A DNA stretch of 64,000 bases from Phytoseiulus persimilis (Eukaryota; Arthropoda; Arachnida; Mesostigmata; Phytoseiidae). Below are positions 49,807 through 62,304 of the stretch, one piece after another. The first letter of the stretch is position 1. Each line of letters begins with the position of its first letter. The DNA is taken from the NCBI GenBank assembly GCA_037576195.1, contig CM075104.1, positions 13,346,211-13,410,210 on the forward strand, read 5' to 3'. Under the pieces are notes generated by a model. It ran no database searches. It was not told where the DNA came from and saw only the letters and a list, made by a program, of their open reading frames with translations. The position numbers and the translations under genes are program-made.

Positions 49807-52800
49807 ACACCCATTCCTACCCTGGAAGTGATCCGAGCTTCTGCCCATTCTCGCTGTATAAATCATTCCGGAGTTGAAGAAGTCATCAATTCCGACCGGA
49901 GTTACCACACATCTGAACGAGCGTCACACCCGATTCACTGCGCAACGTGAAATGCAACAGAAGAAATTTTATTGTTGAATATCTTTCGCGGTCCGGTTTT
50001 GATACTCTCTACGCAGATAAAGTACAGATCCGGGAACAACCAAACACTGAACTTTTATGCATGCATTTGAGATTCCAAGACTCTGCCGAACAGTTGATTC
50101 GAGAGATCTCTGTATAGTGAGCTCAGTCACTCACGCGTGAAGTCAGTCGCCGCTTGCAACGCTGTAATTCCCCGGATAACTTCCAGTGGGATAACCGGAG
50201 GAGCTATATCATACTCATCATGGCAGAAATCATACCCCCCTCGCGAAAAAAACTTCACTGGAATCTCAGTATTTTCGGAAATTTACGGTTATCCGAACTT
50301 CTGCTTAACCGATTCGGACGTGAGCAACCCTTTCTCGTTTCCTTCAAATTTGATTCGAATTGAATACTTGACGCACTCCGGGAGTCATCAGCTACTCGGA
50401 CCTTTCCCCCTGCATCCGATGCCGACGAAAGCGTCGCGCCCACAACTATCCGATTAAGTTGCTTCCAGTCGTGGAAGGAACAAATTCACCCGGAACAGTC
50501 TATCCTCGGTGATCACATCGAAGAAAGTTCCAGAGACGATAATATTCAAGAACTAGCTGAGGGCAGCCGTCGCCCTAAAATTCTTCCCCATGGGGTAGGA
50601 TCTCTTCAGTTGTCTCAGATATCGCGGTTCGTCGGCTAGTGGGTCTTCGGATTCTCCATCATAGCTGGGTGAAGACATTCATATGATTGAAGTAAGCACA
50701 CACGTGCTGTAGGCATGAAAATTGAGAACCAGTCTGGAAGACGTTATCCTCAATATTTACCTCTCGTGACCATCGACTTCGACTGCGATAATATTTCGTT
50801 CTTGACTCGCTTCGACCGGGAAGGGTAGCGTTGATTCTGCATGGTACAAAGGAGGACAGAAACCCGAAAATGCAAAGTTCGGTATTTATACACATAGGAA
50901 AATCCGGATGTGAATGTTGGCAATCGGCTGACGGAGCAATGTCGGCCGCCAGGTAATCGAGTTGTTTGGAATAAGCATCGTGACGTAATTTGGATACACG
51001 TACAGATAAACACATGGATATAAATTCATCCACATATATGAGCTATATATATATATAGGTAGTACGGATGATGCTTCTGAACTGCGACTCGTTGTTCAAA
51101 TAGACTCTGAAGTCGTGTCTGCGAATCACAACGCATTACGATCGCCCGCCACCACCGGCGTGATCGTCATCGCAGAAGAATTGGCCAAAGGATAGATTTT
51201 GGGTTGGATGATTGATGCGGTTGACACCAAGAGACCAGCGTGACCGAGCTGCCCATCCGGCTCGGCATGACTCATCATTCGCTAAGCATAAAGCTTGATC
51301 TTGTAGCTCGTGTGAGAGAGAGCCAGCAGCGACTGTACTCTCGGTGGACGATTCCGCTCATGCTGCCACTGTTCAAACTTCGATGCCGATCGAACGCTAT
51401 CGCTGCTGACGAGATTCCGCCGCCGAATATTGGCCTCCTGGTCATTCCACTTATGAGCTGATGCGTAGGGCAGATCATCATTACCATTGAGCGAAGTTAT
51501 GTTTGTGTCAGTTTCAGAAGTTTCACTCAAGTTCTCTCTGCGTGGGGGTGCTGCTTACCAACAGTGTAGGTTTGAAGTCGTTCTCGCCACCGGCGAAAAC
51601 GCCGTCGTGGTTGTTGCCTGTTGCCAAAAAAGTGGGGGGAAAATTCGATCCGGGGCCGTGTGAAGCTGAAATGCGAAGGACTGAGCTTCGGATCTTACAC
51701 ATTCTGAGCAATGAGTGTACATTTATACTGAAATCAATAAATAGCCCTTGAAGATCTCCGCTGATGGAAATGCCCTAATTCCTGCATCTGTATAGTGAGC
51801 AGTGGCTTGGAGCGAACCGGCGACTTTCCCCTCCTCCCGTGCTCAAAAATATGGTTGCGTTCCTTCCCGCGTTGGGAAATAACAATGGCGGAGGAGGGAT
51901 AATTCCCCTCGAGATAGGTACTCCACTTCACCAGGAAGTAGGACTCCTCTGATATGAAATCTGATTCAATCTCCCAATGTGAGAAAGCGCTCAGAGGACG
52001 CTCTCGATCTTCATCGCCGGGCTCAGTCTTTTGTCAAATCTCCGAGTCTCCTCACATGGGGGGCGCCCGAAAAGAGTCGCCTCTATACAGCCTGGTACCA
52101 TTCCGCTTCCGAGGTGAATCGCATTTCCATGGCGGCTGCGGGGATTATCAGAATTCAGACTCCAAAATTCAGCAACTCCGATTCCGAGCCTTTCAGATAC
52201 AAGAACATGGTCGAGCGGGAAACGAGAGCTGCGCGACGCCGTTTGCGCGGATACAAGAAGAACAATAGGGAGATTCAATCGGAGGACACAGATTCCAGTG
52301 CTATGGGCTCAGAAGCTTGCTCCTGTGTCACTTTAATGCATGCAAGGAGGTGAAAACACTTCAAATTCACATTCCGATACAATCTATGCATTGCCTCCGC
52401 TGTTGCTTTTTTTCACCCGATTCCGTATTCACTCTGCTTGAACAGAAACCTGTGCGGTGAGGTTGTCTCAGTATTGGAGGAGTTCTGGACAGGATTCAGG
52501 ACTCGTCGAGCCAATGCATGTTGAGATAAAAAATGACATCGGATGCTGATTCAAGTGATTTCAGCGCACAGTAAACATAAACCCGGAGACGATTCTCTCT
52601 CACTTGAGCAAGGGCAGAGAGAAATGTGCGGATCTGTATACTGGCGTTGACAGAAGATTCATCGCTCCCTCGAATTCCATCGGTGTTCGTGAATCGTTTT
52701 GTATATTCTCGAAAGATTCGAGACCGAGACGGAAAGCTGCAGGAAGAGTTTCATGATAATTTATGCGGCTTTCAGCCGTCTCTCATTCGCCCAACGCGAA

Positions 52801-55800
52801 AATGCACCGGGAGCCGGCACTCGGAGGATCACAACCAATTTTATTTCGCTCCGAATAGTTTTCCTGTCCCCGCTGGAAGCTTCCTCGATGCATCAGATAA
52901 GATCACTGCGGGTGTCGGATTGCAGCCGCATCATGACGCAAACACCGGAGCGATCAGGTATCGCTCGCATTCAGTGATGTACGAGGAAATCACTGCAGCT
53001 CAGCGGAAAGAAGTCGGAGACGCCTCGGAGTTCGAGCAGCGTTGCACGGGAATCATTACTCTCAGCGGAGAACGAGAGAGTAACATGCGATCTCGAAATC
53101 AGCATAAATCGGACCGAGGAATCCGGATACGCAAGCCGCAATGGATCCATGCAGAGTACAACGTAATTTCCATCAGCCAGCAACATTCCATCGTCCCTCA
53201 TGCAGAGTAATATCGTTACTGCGAGACTCGCAGAATCGATTTTTTGTAGCTAGAGTTCTCAATAACGAGCAGGGACGGCCCAGGCTTCTCCCTCGATGTA
53301 GGTGAACCCTGGCTCTCTTCCCCAAACGTCTCTTCGTTTCCCTTTTCCTCAAAGCGTCACCGTTCCAATATCTGTGGCCGCAACTTTGACGCTGACTCTT
53401 GGGGCCGCCAGAATTTCTCAGAAACATACGATCGTATGGATAAGTTCGGCACGGAGACATAATGCATGAATTCGGCTACGCGTTGGGGCATCGTGTTCCG
53501 CGGAGACCACATGAGATCTAAGGAGGTAGGCGTACGATCACATGGTCAATACCAGGAAAATGTTTTCTCTCATCCTGATGGGTAGGCTGTTGCAGTTTGC
53601 TAAACTGCGATTGCTGACTCTGTCATCTGGCATGTGGGCTGACGAGTTCCCGGAATCTCAGGAAACTAGCTCCATGACTCAAGAAGCTAAGGAAGCTGAA
53701 GCTTTGCTGAAACCAAGCAGGATCCATTTCTCCACTTCCAGCCGGTGCCTCGGGAACAGTGTGGAATCCAAGAAACGTTCCAGATCTACCAGAGAAGCTG
53801 CTTTATTCTTCAGATGCATCTTCAACAGGGAAGAGCGCTCCAAGTCCTGTCATTCCCGACAAATTCACGTTCTCCTCGGTCAGATAGCAATTTCTGCCTC
53901 CTGAGATCCTGTGTTTTGTCTGGAACACTCGCATTGGAGAGAACGCCGCAATACATCACCCGCAAAGCTCTGAAAGCTGTACCCACTGGAACCTCGGACG
54001 TTCTTCCGCTCTCGGGCCTTCGATCAAGGCTGCTGAAACAAGGATCGACTCCCCCCCCCCCCTCGCTCTCTGGCGGAGAACTGTGATTTACTGTAGAAAT
54101 CCGGGAAGGAACGCTGCGTATAAGGTACCAATTGTGGAAATCATTGCATTGGAAGGTTCCTCATCGTCGGAATTCCCGGGTTTTCCGATGATGCAATGTC
54201 TACGATACATGGAGGTCACCGCCGTTATCCGTTCCCTTCTCCAAGGGTACCATGAACTTAGTTCGTCTAGTTATTATTGGAGTCTCCCAACTTTGTTTCT
54301 GCGGTAAGTCGCCAAAGCGTGTTTCCGCTCCAGTCGGGTTCTACTGCTTTACACTGATCACGGAAGGCCTGTCCAAACGTTGAGTTTAGGTGAGTCTAGA
54401 CGAGAATCTGAACAGCTGGCTCAGCACAGTTTTGACCACTTTCCTGCGCGGCGTCTGATTCCAGACGAGGTTTATATTTCCCACGGAGAGGGCGCCACGG
54501 TTTGTTTTGATGGCGCGGAGGGCTGGTGAGTTAGAGAAGAGTTGCCACTGCTGCTGTAGTGATGTTGAAGTGTCTAGGCGTTGAGGCAGGCAGGCATCGC
54601 TGTTTCCTTCTTTCCCCCGAGCCGCCTTCCACTTTCAGCTGATTCGTGAGTTAGAATGTCTGCAGATCGCGCTTCGGCACAACCGACTAGCACAAGTGTG
54701 AGTTCGTCGAAGAAGGATTGAGGTCGGTGAGTTGAAAGTTTTGATTGATTTCCTCGGACGGCAGGTCGAGGCGAGACGTTTTCCACGCTCTAGCGGTGTG
54801 AAGATGGCAGCGATAGGCTCAAGAGATGTCAGTGCGTTGTACTGCTACTGTGGAGGGAAGCGGAGTCGATCGCATGTGTTCGTTCGTCATCATCGTTCTA
54901 TTCGTGGTCTCTACATTCGACTACGTTGTTCTCCGAAAGCGTGGCTCTCGACCGGAAGGATTGGCGCGGTGTTCGAGTTGCGCAAATATTTCCCACCGAC
55001 TGCGAAACAAACGAAGCATGTCTCCAGACTTCACTGAACAGCGATCGATGCGGCCAGCGGCGGCTTCCTGGGAACATCAATCCCGTGACTAAATTTATCC
55101 CAAGTTGATGTTGTGTCTCTGGATGGGTTCAGATCTCGCCGCTTGCCCAACATTCGTCTGAAACTGAATATGGAACGATTTGGAGCTGTCGATCGAGCCG
55201 CTCCCAGGAACCTACGTTTATCTCGCTGTGACTCGATAACAAATTCAACCTCGACACGTTGCCGAAGTTGCAGCGATCGGAGTGCAACTTGCAATCGATT
55301 TCGCTGTCTTGGAGCTCCGGTGGCTCCCTGGCACAGTTTTCTCGTGACCCGAAAAGCTGTCAGATCTTCTGTTTAGATCGACGTCGGCTCTTCCTGGTTG
55401 ACGCGCGCAATGCGACCGAGCTGGCCGGACGGCAAACCGGCCGTTCGGTCGGGAAGCGCCCGACCATGCCAGGCTATTCCATCCGATGGAGTGTAGTTCA
55501 CTCATTGAGTTTGAACAGGGTTCCTTCGAGCACGATGCTCAGATGTGCGCCCTCGATAAGCCCTCCGCAACGGATCGGTTTTGGGGGAAAATCTCGCTGT
55601 TTGGGACGCTGTCTTCCTCTCGGGAATGAGATTCTCCCGTACACTGGAGGAACGAGGAAGGCAGTGAGATTGTGAGGCGATGGCCGGAGCGTGCAGCCGA
55701 GTTAGCGCAGCTTGTTGCGCAACTCGTCGATCCCAGTCGTGTTTTCTCGAGCGCTTCGGAAGGAGGACTGTTTTTTGTTTTTCTGGGAAAGATATCCAGC

Positions 55801-57267
55801 ATATCGTTCGGATGAAATCCACTGCAGTTCTCGTTTTGTCGATTAGTCACGCGGACGGTCATACCACTCAACGACGTAGATTCGCTCTTCGGTGCGATTC
55901 GAGCGGTGACTGCAAGTGGTCTCTGATGTACTCGTCTCTCGTGTCAAAAAATGAGAAATCGGTCTGAAGGATCCGCTCTCTGTATTGCAGCGATGAGAAC
56001 TTGAAACCACACAGCTGCGGCACTACAATGGCTCTGAAGGACCGCGATGGTGAGTTATGACTTCGATTATTCGGAATATTTTCGTCCCAAATGGTTTTCA
56101 GCTCCTGCCATGGATCGCTGGGTGCTCGGGAGCAGATCTGGCAAGATCGTTATATTATATGGAGCAGCACTCCGTAACGTTTCTGTTGGAAGAGCTTGCT
56201 GTCGCTCGTACCAGAAAGTTTGGAATATCTGCCAAAAGCGCTTCTCGATAGGAGAAGGCTGTTGCGACAGACGCGGCAGCTTTTGGAGCCGCAATCAGCG
56301 TTTGGAATGAATTGAACCGAACCGCTTCGCCCCTATTCTTCAACCGCTTTTCCTGATCGGTTCGTCGGCTGTTGAATATCGATTCTCAATCAGACTCTTC
56401 CTGCCCGTGAAGGGGTCGCCTCATTGCGATCGAGGCTTAGGAAGAAGAGGAAGTGAATAATGGCCTTTCTGCTCGAAATACCGATTGTGTTTTCATGCTC
56501 GGAGATATCCTTATTGGAAAAAGCGTTCGTTCAAGTTGTTTACAGGTTTCTATCGCTTCGTCTCGCTGGCCAATGAACAGACCTTCACGTCTCGGCTCAG
56601 TGCGACAAGTTGCTAAGGTCTGTCATGAGTTTACGGCTATTCGAAGATAGTTTGCGACCTTGCAAACATTATTGAAATGAGCGCAAACAAGTGTGTCTTT
56701 CTGTGCGTCTCGCTTCTAACTCCGGCTCGGCGATCGAATCAATGAAGGATTCTAAATTCATTGGTTGCTTGAGCACCGTAATATGGGGCCGTCAAAGTTC
56801 ATCGGAAGCAAAGCTCGCTCCCTCGCCGAGTCGTCGAAGTGGAAAGAAGATACGAAGCTAGTTCACGCAGGAGCTGGTCTCGGCTAGAATTTCCGCGTGG
56901 AATTTCCTTAATAACCGCATCAGCTTGCTCGTCCCGCTCGTTGGCCGGCCTCGGTGGTGATTCATGAGAACACCGTCAGACTCAGGCCACTCCGAGGGTT
57001 TATCGACTCAGTTCTAAGAGTTTTGAAACACCCCTGAAATCCAGGAGTCGCGCTGTCGTGTTCCCTATCAGTTGTGAGTCACGCACGCTTTGCGAATAGA
57101 AGAACTCTTTATGGCTCAGCGCGCCTGGCAACAGCTGACTCGACTGGCGTGAACGAATCTTGTGTTAGGATCGGAAAAACTCATTTGAGCCGCCGGGGGA
57201 GTTCCTCTCTTCATGTATTGGTCTCAATCAGCGAGAATGTCTAATTAGCGCCAATCTGCACTTTCAG
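49807..57267. other. intergenic between FAM13 and the CD36-family gene
   Basis: About 7.5 kb with no recognised protein. It probably holds the promoter and a first exon of the downstream receptor gene; an ATG at 54656 followed by 13-14 codons and donor-like sites (GTGTGA, GTGAGT) is one unproven candidate. A TA tract lies at 51043-51058 and a C run at 54051-54062. Open frames up to 194 codons (52626-53210) look like no known family. Confidence 0.5.
54051..54062. repeat. poly-C run
   Basis: Twelve consecutive C residues; simple repeat prone to sequencing length error. Confidence 0.8.
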
Positions 57268-60200
57268 TGGTTAAACTATGTTTGGGTCTCATGTTTGTCA
57301 TATTTGGGATCGGGGGCCTAGCCACACTGAGCAAATTCTTCGAGACCGTTATCATCGGGAGACTTCCTCTGCTCCCAGGGAGTGAGACCTACGAGGGCTG
57401 GAAGAAAATTCCCTTCCCAATCTACCAGAAATTCTACTATTTCAACGTGACGAATCCGGAAGGCGTCTTGAGGCGAGGAGAAACGCCGAAACTCGTCGAA
57501 GTGGGACCCTACACTTGGAGGTGAGGCCATCGAGCTTCAGCTCTGTGAGATATCCGTATGTTGTCCGGATACCTTGCGCGGAATATCAAGCTCTGAATCG
57601 CGCACTCGGTGTGTCGACGTGTGGAATTCCACAAGGAGCTCATCACCAGATCTTCCTTGCAGAGCCGAATGGGTAAAAGAGGCTGTCGAATGGAATGCCA
57701 ACAAAACGTTGCAATACAGGGAGAAGAAAACCTATTGGTTCGACAAAGAACATTCCGTGGGAGATCAAGAGGATAGGATCGTGACCATTAACACCCCTCT
57801 GGTGGTAAGCCGCGGTTGATACTTCGTGAACTCGAGCCCTTTCGATCCATCCCGAGGATCTCCCATTAAATCTGTAGACCACCCAAAATAACTTTTCCGA
57901 AAATTTAGAAAAAAATTGAAGTGTGGATGTCATTTCGGGAGACGGTGGTAGTCGGCTCCGTTGAACACATAATCGATCGATCGACAGGCAGCCAGTCAAA
58001 AAGTCAAGAATGCGTCCCCTGTGTTGAAATTGGCGATAGCATTGTTCGTGAATGCTTTGAACGAGAGCCTGTTTATTCAACGTTCGGTCAGACAACTCAC
58101 GTACGAAGGGTGAGTCTGATCTTCGCGGTCTCTCCGCAGAGCCTTTTTTTCGCAACAGTCATTTGCCACAGCCGAAGGTCCGGACGAGTTTCAGCTGAAA
58201 TTCTAATTTTTCGCGACAGGTACCCCGACGTTCTTGCGGAGCTGTCGCATATCATGAACAAGAATATCCCCGTGAAAAAAGGTCGTTTTGCCTACATGTC
58301 AGGCAAGAACGACACCGACGAGGGGCTTTTCAACGTTTTCACGGGCGCCGAAAGTATCGACCGCTTCAACCAGATCGATCGATGGAATGGACGGCAAAAA
58401 CTCCCCTGGTGGGACCCGGACTCACCGTGCGCCGATATCAAGGGAACAAGTGAGTTTCCGATATCTATTTCCCGAGGTTTGGGATCCATGCCAAGCCAGC
58501 GTCTGGCTAGACTGTTGGCGTGTCAGGAGCGATGCCCAGATCGTGAAGTTTCGCGGATTCCGCGGGACCGATTCTTTTCGTCTGAAACAGGAAGTTGAGC
58601 TAAACACAAGAACTCACCTTCCAGATGGAGAATTGATTCACCCGATCTACGATGCAGATAGCTCTATCTATTTTTTCAATCCGAATTTCTGCAAGCCTTG
58701 GAAACTAGTTCGCGATCCTCAAGTAGTCTCGAGTTATGGAATAGCTCTACAACGCTTCGTAGCTGGACCCGAAGTTCTTTACAACTCGAGTCGAACCCCC
58801 GAGCACGCTTGTTACGAAACTAGCAACTACAAGCTCCCGTCAGGCGGGATGGATATTTCGCGGTGTCAGTTTGGGATTCCTCTGGTGCTCTCGTACCCTC
58901 ATTTTTATGCCGCAGACCCGGCGTATCTCAAGGCCGTCGATGGCCTGTCTCCGAACAGGTCCAAGCATCAGTTCTCCATCGACATAGAGCCGGTGAGTTC
59001 CTCCAGGATCGGGCATGGGCCGGAGGTGGCATGAGCTCAGCTCTGATTTCTAGACAGCCCCGTCCTGATCGATGCTCACCGCTGCTTGATTAGAACGACA
59101 AACCGCTAAGCCTTTTCTTGGTCATTGTTCCAGCGGATGGGCATAGCACTGGGGCTCGCCGCGAGAGCACAGATCAACATCAAATTGTCCCGCGTTGATC
59201 TACTCAGTCCGTTCAGGAACATTCCGGAGATAGTTCTGCCCATCTTCTGGCAGGAGATGGTGAGTTATTCGTGACTTCTGCTGGAATTTCGCGCTCGAAC
59301 GGCTGTGGTTTTGATGACTGACGGATGAACTTGATCAGATACGCATCCTAACGAAACTGAATCGCCAACAGGACATTTCACAAACTCCGGATTTCGCAAA
59401 CCACATCTATACACTCATAGATCGACCGCATCAATTCGCGGTTTTCGCCTACGCATCCATGATCACATGTGGTGGTCTTGCGATCGTAGGTACCCTCTGT
59501 CAAATGTTCGTGATATACCTCCGGAACCTGAATGTGAGTAGTTCAGATCGGAATTCCTCGTTCCGTGATCGCCCTGCGTACTATGAGCGGAATTGTACTT
59601 GGTTTAACAGTTGTTCAAAACCATAGAAAGTAATTTAAATACTTGATGTTTCATTCTGTATGAGCACACAAAAGTCGTCTGCACGGGTGCCGTCCTGCGT
59701 AGCTTATCGTTGGGTCGTGTGTAAGTTGAGGGAAGACAACAGGGGTCAGTATTCACTTTGTGTATTAACTCAAAAGTAACGCGTCCTGAAATCGATTCGT
59801 AAACTAATCTTGGTAGGAGGTACGTCTAGGGGTCGTCAGTTCTCTCTCTCTCTCTCTCTTCACTTCTCGTCTCACCTCGGCTCAAACTGAGCTTAATCGT
59901 CGAAACTGAGGTTCCGGCCTCATTCGTGACCTAATGAGGAGTATTCATCCTAATCTTCGGATTCAGAATTATTCTTGTGGGAAGTTTCTCTCGCCGGATT
60001 CTGAAATCAATTCAATATCTGACCGTTGTTGACCCTCAGCAAGCACCTGATCCATCAGAATTTAGTGAGCCAAAACGTCAGAAGGGGAAAGCTGACCAAG
60101 ATGGACCTGTTGTGGTGACATCCCGCCATATTCCTCTTATCAGAAAGATCAGGAGCCTCTTTTGGACCCGGAAAACGTGGAGTCAAGCCCTGAAGAAGGA

Positions 60201-60429
60201 GCTGGACAGGACAGCTAACGAGGACTCCGACACAACACCTTCCGCTCCGTCGGTTGTCCTAAATAACTCTCGCAAGATTGATCAACTCAAACCCTCTATG
60301 AATTCGTCGTTTCCGTCGGTATCGCCCGCTTGTTCTGCGAATTTCGGAGAGACCGGATGGATCAAGAACGTCTTCATACCAGACCAAAGTACCTCCACAA
60401 AGGTGGTTTGCAACGTGACGCCGAAGTGA
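57268..60429 (+). CDS. CD36/SCARB-family scavenger receptor (5' end incomplete)
   Basis: Double-pass membrane receptor for lipids, lipoproteins or similar ligands (CD36, SCARB1, LIMP-2 family). Supported exons: 57268-57520, 57663-57804, 57988-58109, 58220-58449, 58625-58992, 59134-59259 and 59339-59533, all in phase. The N-terminal membrane segment is LCLGLMFVIFGIGGLATL, the ectodomain starts near KIPFPIYQKFYYFNVTNPEG and GPYTWR, and continues with the family motifs VFTGAESIDRFNQIDRWNG, FFNPNFCKPW, GMDISRCQFGIPLVLSYPHF and GLSPNRSKHQFSIDIEPRMG. The second membrane segment is in exon 59339 (AYASMITCGGLAIVGTLCQM). N-glycosylation sequons (NVT, NKT, NAS, NES, NSS, NRS) and paired cysteines fit a lumenal or extracellular domain. 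Exon 57268 begins with TG, so a preceding exon ending in A would create ATG. The tail is either a short exon 59611-59646 (LFKTIESNLNT) or an open frame ending at 60429 whose acceptor I could not phase. Confidence 0.9.
59840..59860. repeat. (CT)n microsatellite
   Basis: About ten CT dinucleotides between the two candidate terminal exons of the CD36-family gene. On the transcribed strand this is a pyrimidine tract roughly 100 bases before the second candidate acceptor. Confidence 0.85.
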
Positions 60430-62300
60430 ACTCATGGTTCAGATCCAACGCGTCCGCGTAAGTTCCACGATAAGTGATTGATCATCGACGAAAAGCTCTC
60501 TGGGAATGAAAGAACTCGTTTCGTGCAGGAAGGTTGAGGCTTTCCTCATTTTTCAGAGACACGTAAGGACTGATCTAGGGTACCGATCGCTCATTGGGAA
60601 GCCCCCTTCGATTGAGTTCGTCTGCTGTTGCGTCAGTGTGTTGCAGCATTCGTTCTCCCTTGACGTCACCTGCGCATTTTGATGACTGTTCGATTGATTC
60701 CGTTCGCGTGTATTTTTATGACGATTTCCTACTGTGTATATAGTGTTGGGTATTTCATATGTGTTGTACCAATTAGTGAGTTCCAGTCCGGAACGAGACT
60801 GTTTCGTCCTCGTTCGGACGAACCTCGGCGTTTACTGTTCTTACGAAACGATTTCCGGGTGAAATCATGATTGGTGGAAAAACGAAAAGGATCTAGCCGC
60901 GAGGAGACGTATGATTTTGGTGCCATCAGTTGAACTCGTTGTCCTACCTCGAGAGAGGAACTTTACCTGGTTTGTTCGTCCCGAGCAGCGTCGTTGAGGT
61001 ATCTCCATGTCATGGCGAATGGATCTGCGACTATCGATTCTTTGTGATACCTACGAACAGATCCGGGGCCCGAGAGACAGCTCCGGGTTAGGAAGACGGA
61101 TGAATGATTGTAAATTATACAGGAACAAGATTCTACAGAATAAAGTCATTCGTTCGTTTCACTTGTTACTCGTGTTTGTTTACCGCTGACTCCTGGAAGT
61201 ATCTATTGACGCTTCAACTGGCGAGCCGGAGAGAAAATAGGCTGTACGGAGTCTGAGCTTTCCACAGATTTCGATCGAGCGGCTGCGAAAGTACTCATTA
61301 AAGAGTGGTACGTTCCACAAAGAGGCTACGGTGTGGATATCATAAGCTCTCTCGGAGCCTCTGGCTCAAGAGACCCTCCTTCGTGTGCTTTGCGCTTCAA
61401 TCGATAGAAATGGCTGTCACTCGTTCCTGTCAGCTCACCGCCCCTCGGAGTCGCACCGCAGTTCTCAAGTGAAAACGCAAATACGAAAATTCAATGTTCG
61501 GCACGAGGAACGGTCGATGCCCAGGAGCCAGCTTTAGCCTTCATCGCACGCACAGTCCGGAGACGAGTTTCTGGATGGCTTTCGCATAGAACTTGTTTGT
61601 GGATGGCGCCGGCTGAAGGCCGGAGTATTTCCTGAGAACTCTCCAGTAAACAGAAGGGAATGGTCCCTATTGTCAGACACGCGATGCCTGACTCTGTAGT
61701 GGAACAGCGAACCATCATGACTGCCGTCATGTATCCTGTAATCCTGTATCGGAGCACATTGAACTACAGTGGCTGTGGTAAGGCAACCGGTATAATAATA
61801 GTAATAATAACCCCCTATTGCATGAAGGTCGAGTGAATCGCATCTTGCTTCTGGGCATCCATATCCTCGACAAAACTGATGTTCATGTCCGCAGGAGAGC
61901 GTTGTTCATCCATTCCAACAATTTAATCGCCTCGATGAGTACCGAATATTTTTCAGGAAATTATTCAGACACGAATAGGGGTATCTGAAGTGACAAACCG
62001 AACAGAATGACCGGGGGCGTTGTAGAACTCTCGACGGATACTTCCCGTCGAGAGAAACTCTGGTGGGCGTTCGCAACTGATCGTCTAGCAAGCGTGAGGA
62101 ATAGTTGGCTAGGAACGGGATGCGGTGTCGATTGTTTTCACTGGGCAGAGTTAGGCATAATCATGATTGCAATTATCCTTACTATATATAACCAGCCGGC
62201 CTTTGGCCGACTGGGGTCGGCCGCGCTGCGCGCGGTTATATGGCGCTCCCTGCCATCGAGGCACTTTTCTCTCCCTTCACTGGGTCAGCATTCTGATTTT
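60430..62300. other. CD36-family 3' region and flank
   Basis: 60430-61160 is the probable 3' UTR if the longer tail is used. Beyond it I see no gene; a minus-strand frame of 88 codons (61757-61491) is unrecognised. Just before the minisatellite, 62190-62240 is GC-rich and partly self-complementary (GGCCGGCCTTTGGCCG, CCGCGCTGCGCGCGG). Confidence 0.5.
61139..61144 (+). terminator. poly(A) signal downstream of the CD36-family gene
   Basis: AATAAA about 710 bases after the stop at 60429. It is the first canonical signal after that frame and supports a transcript that includes the 59.97-60.43 kb region. Confidence 0.6.
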
Positions 62301-62304
62301 GAAA

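Noticed and set aside
52626-53210. 194-codon plus-strand frame between FAM13 and the receptor gene
   Set aside because: No recognisable domain, and overlapping frames on the other strand look equally plausible.
58511-58624. Upstream extension of CD36-family exon 5 (CWRVRSDAQIV and onward)
   Set aside because: The in-phase acceptor at CCTTCCAG (58624) joins KGT directly to GELIHPIYDADSS, matching family spacing; the extension matches nothing in the family.
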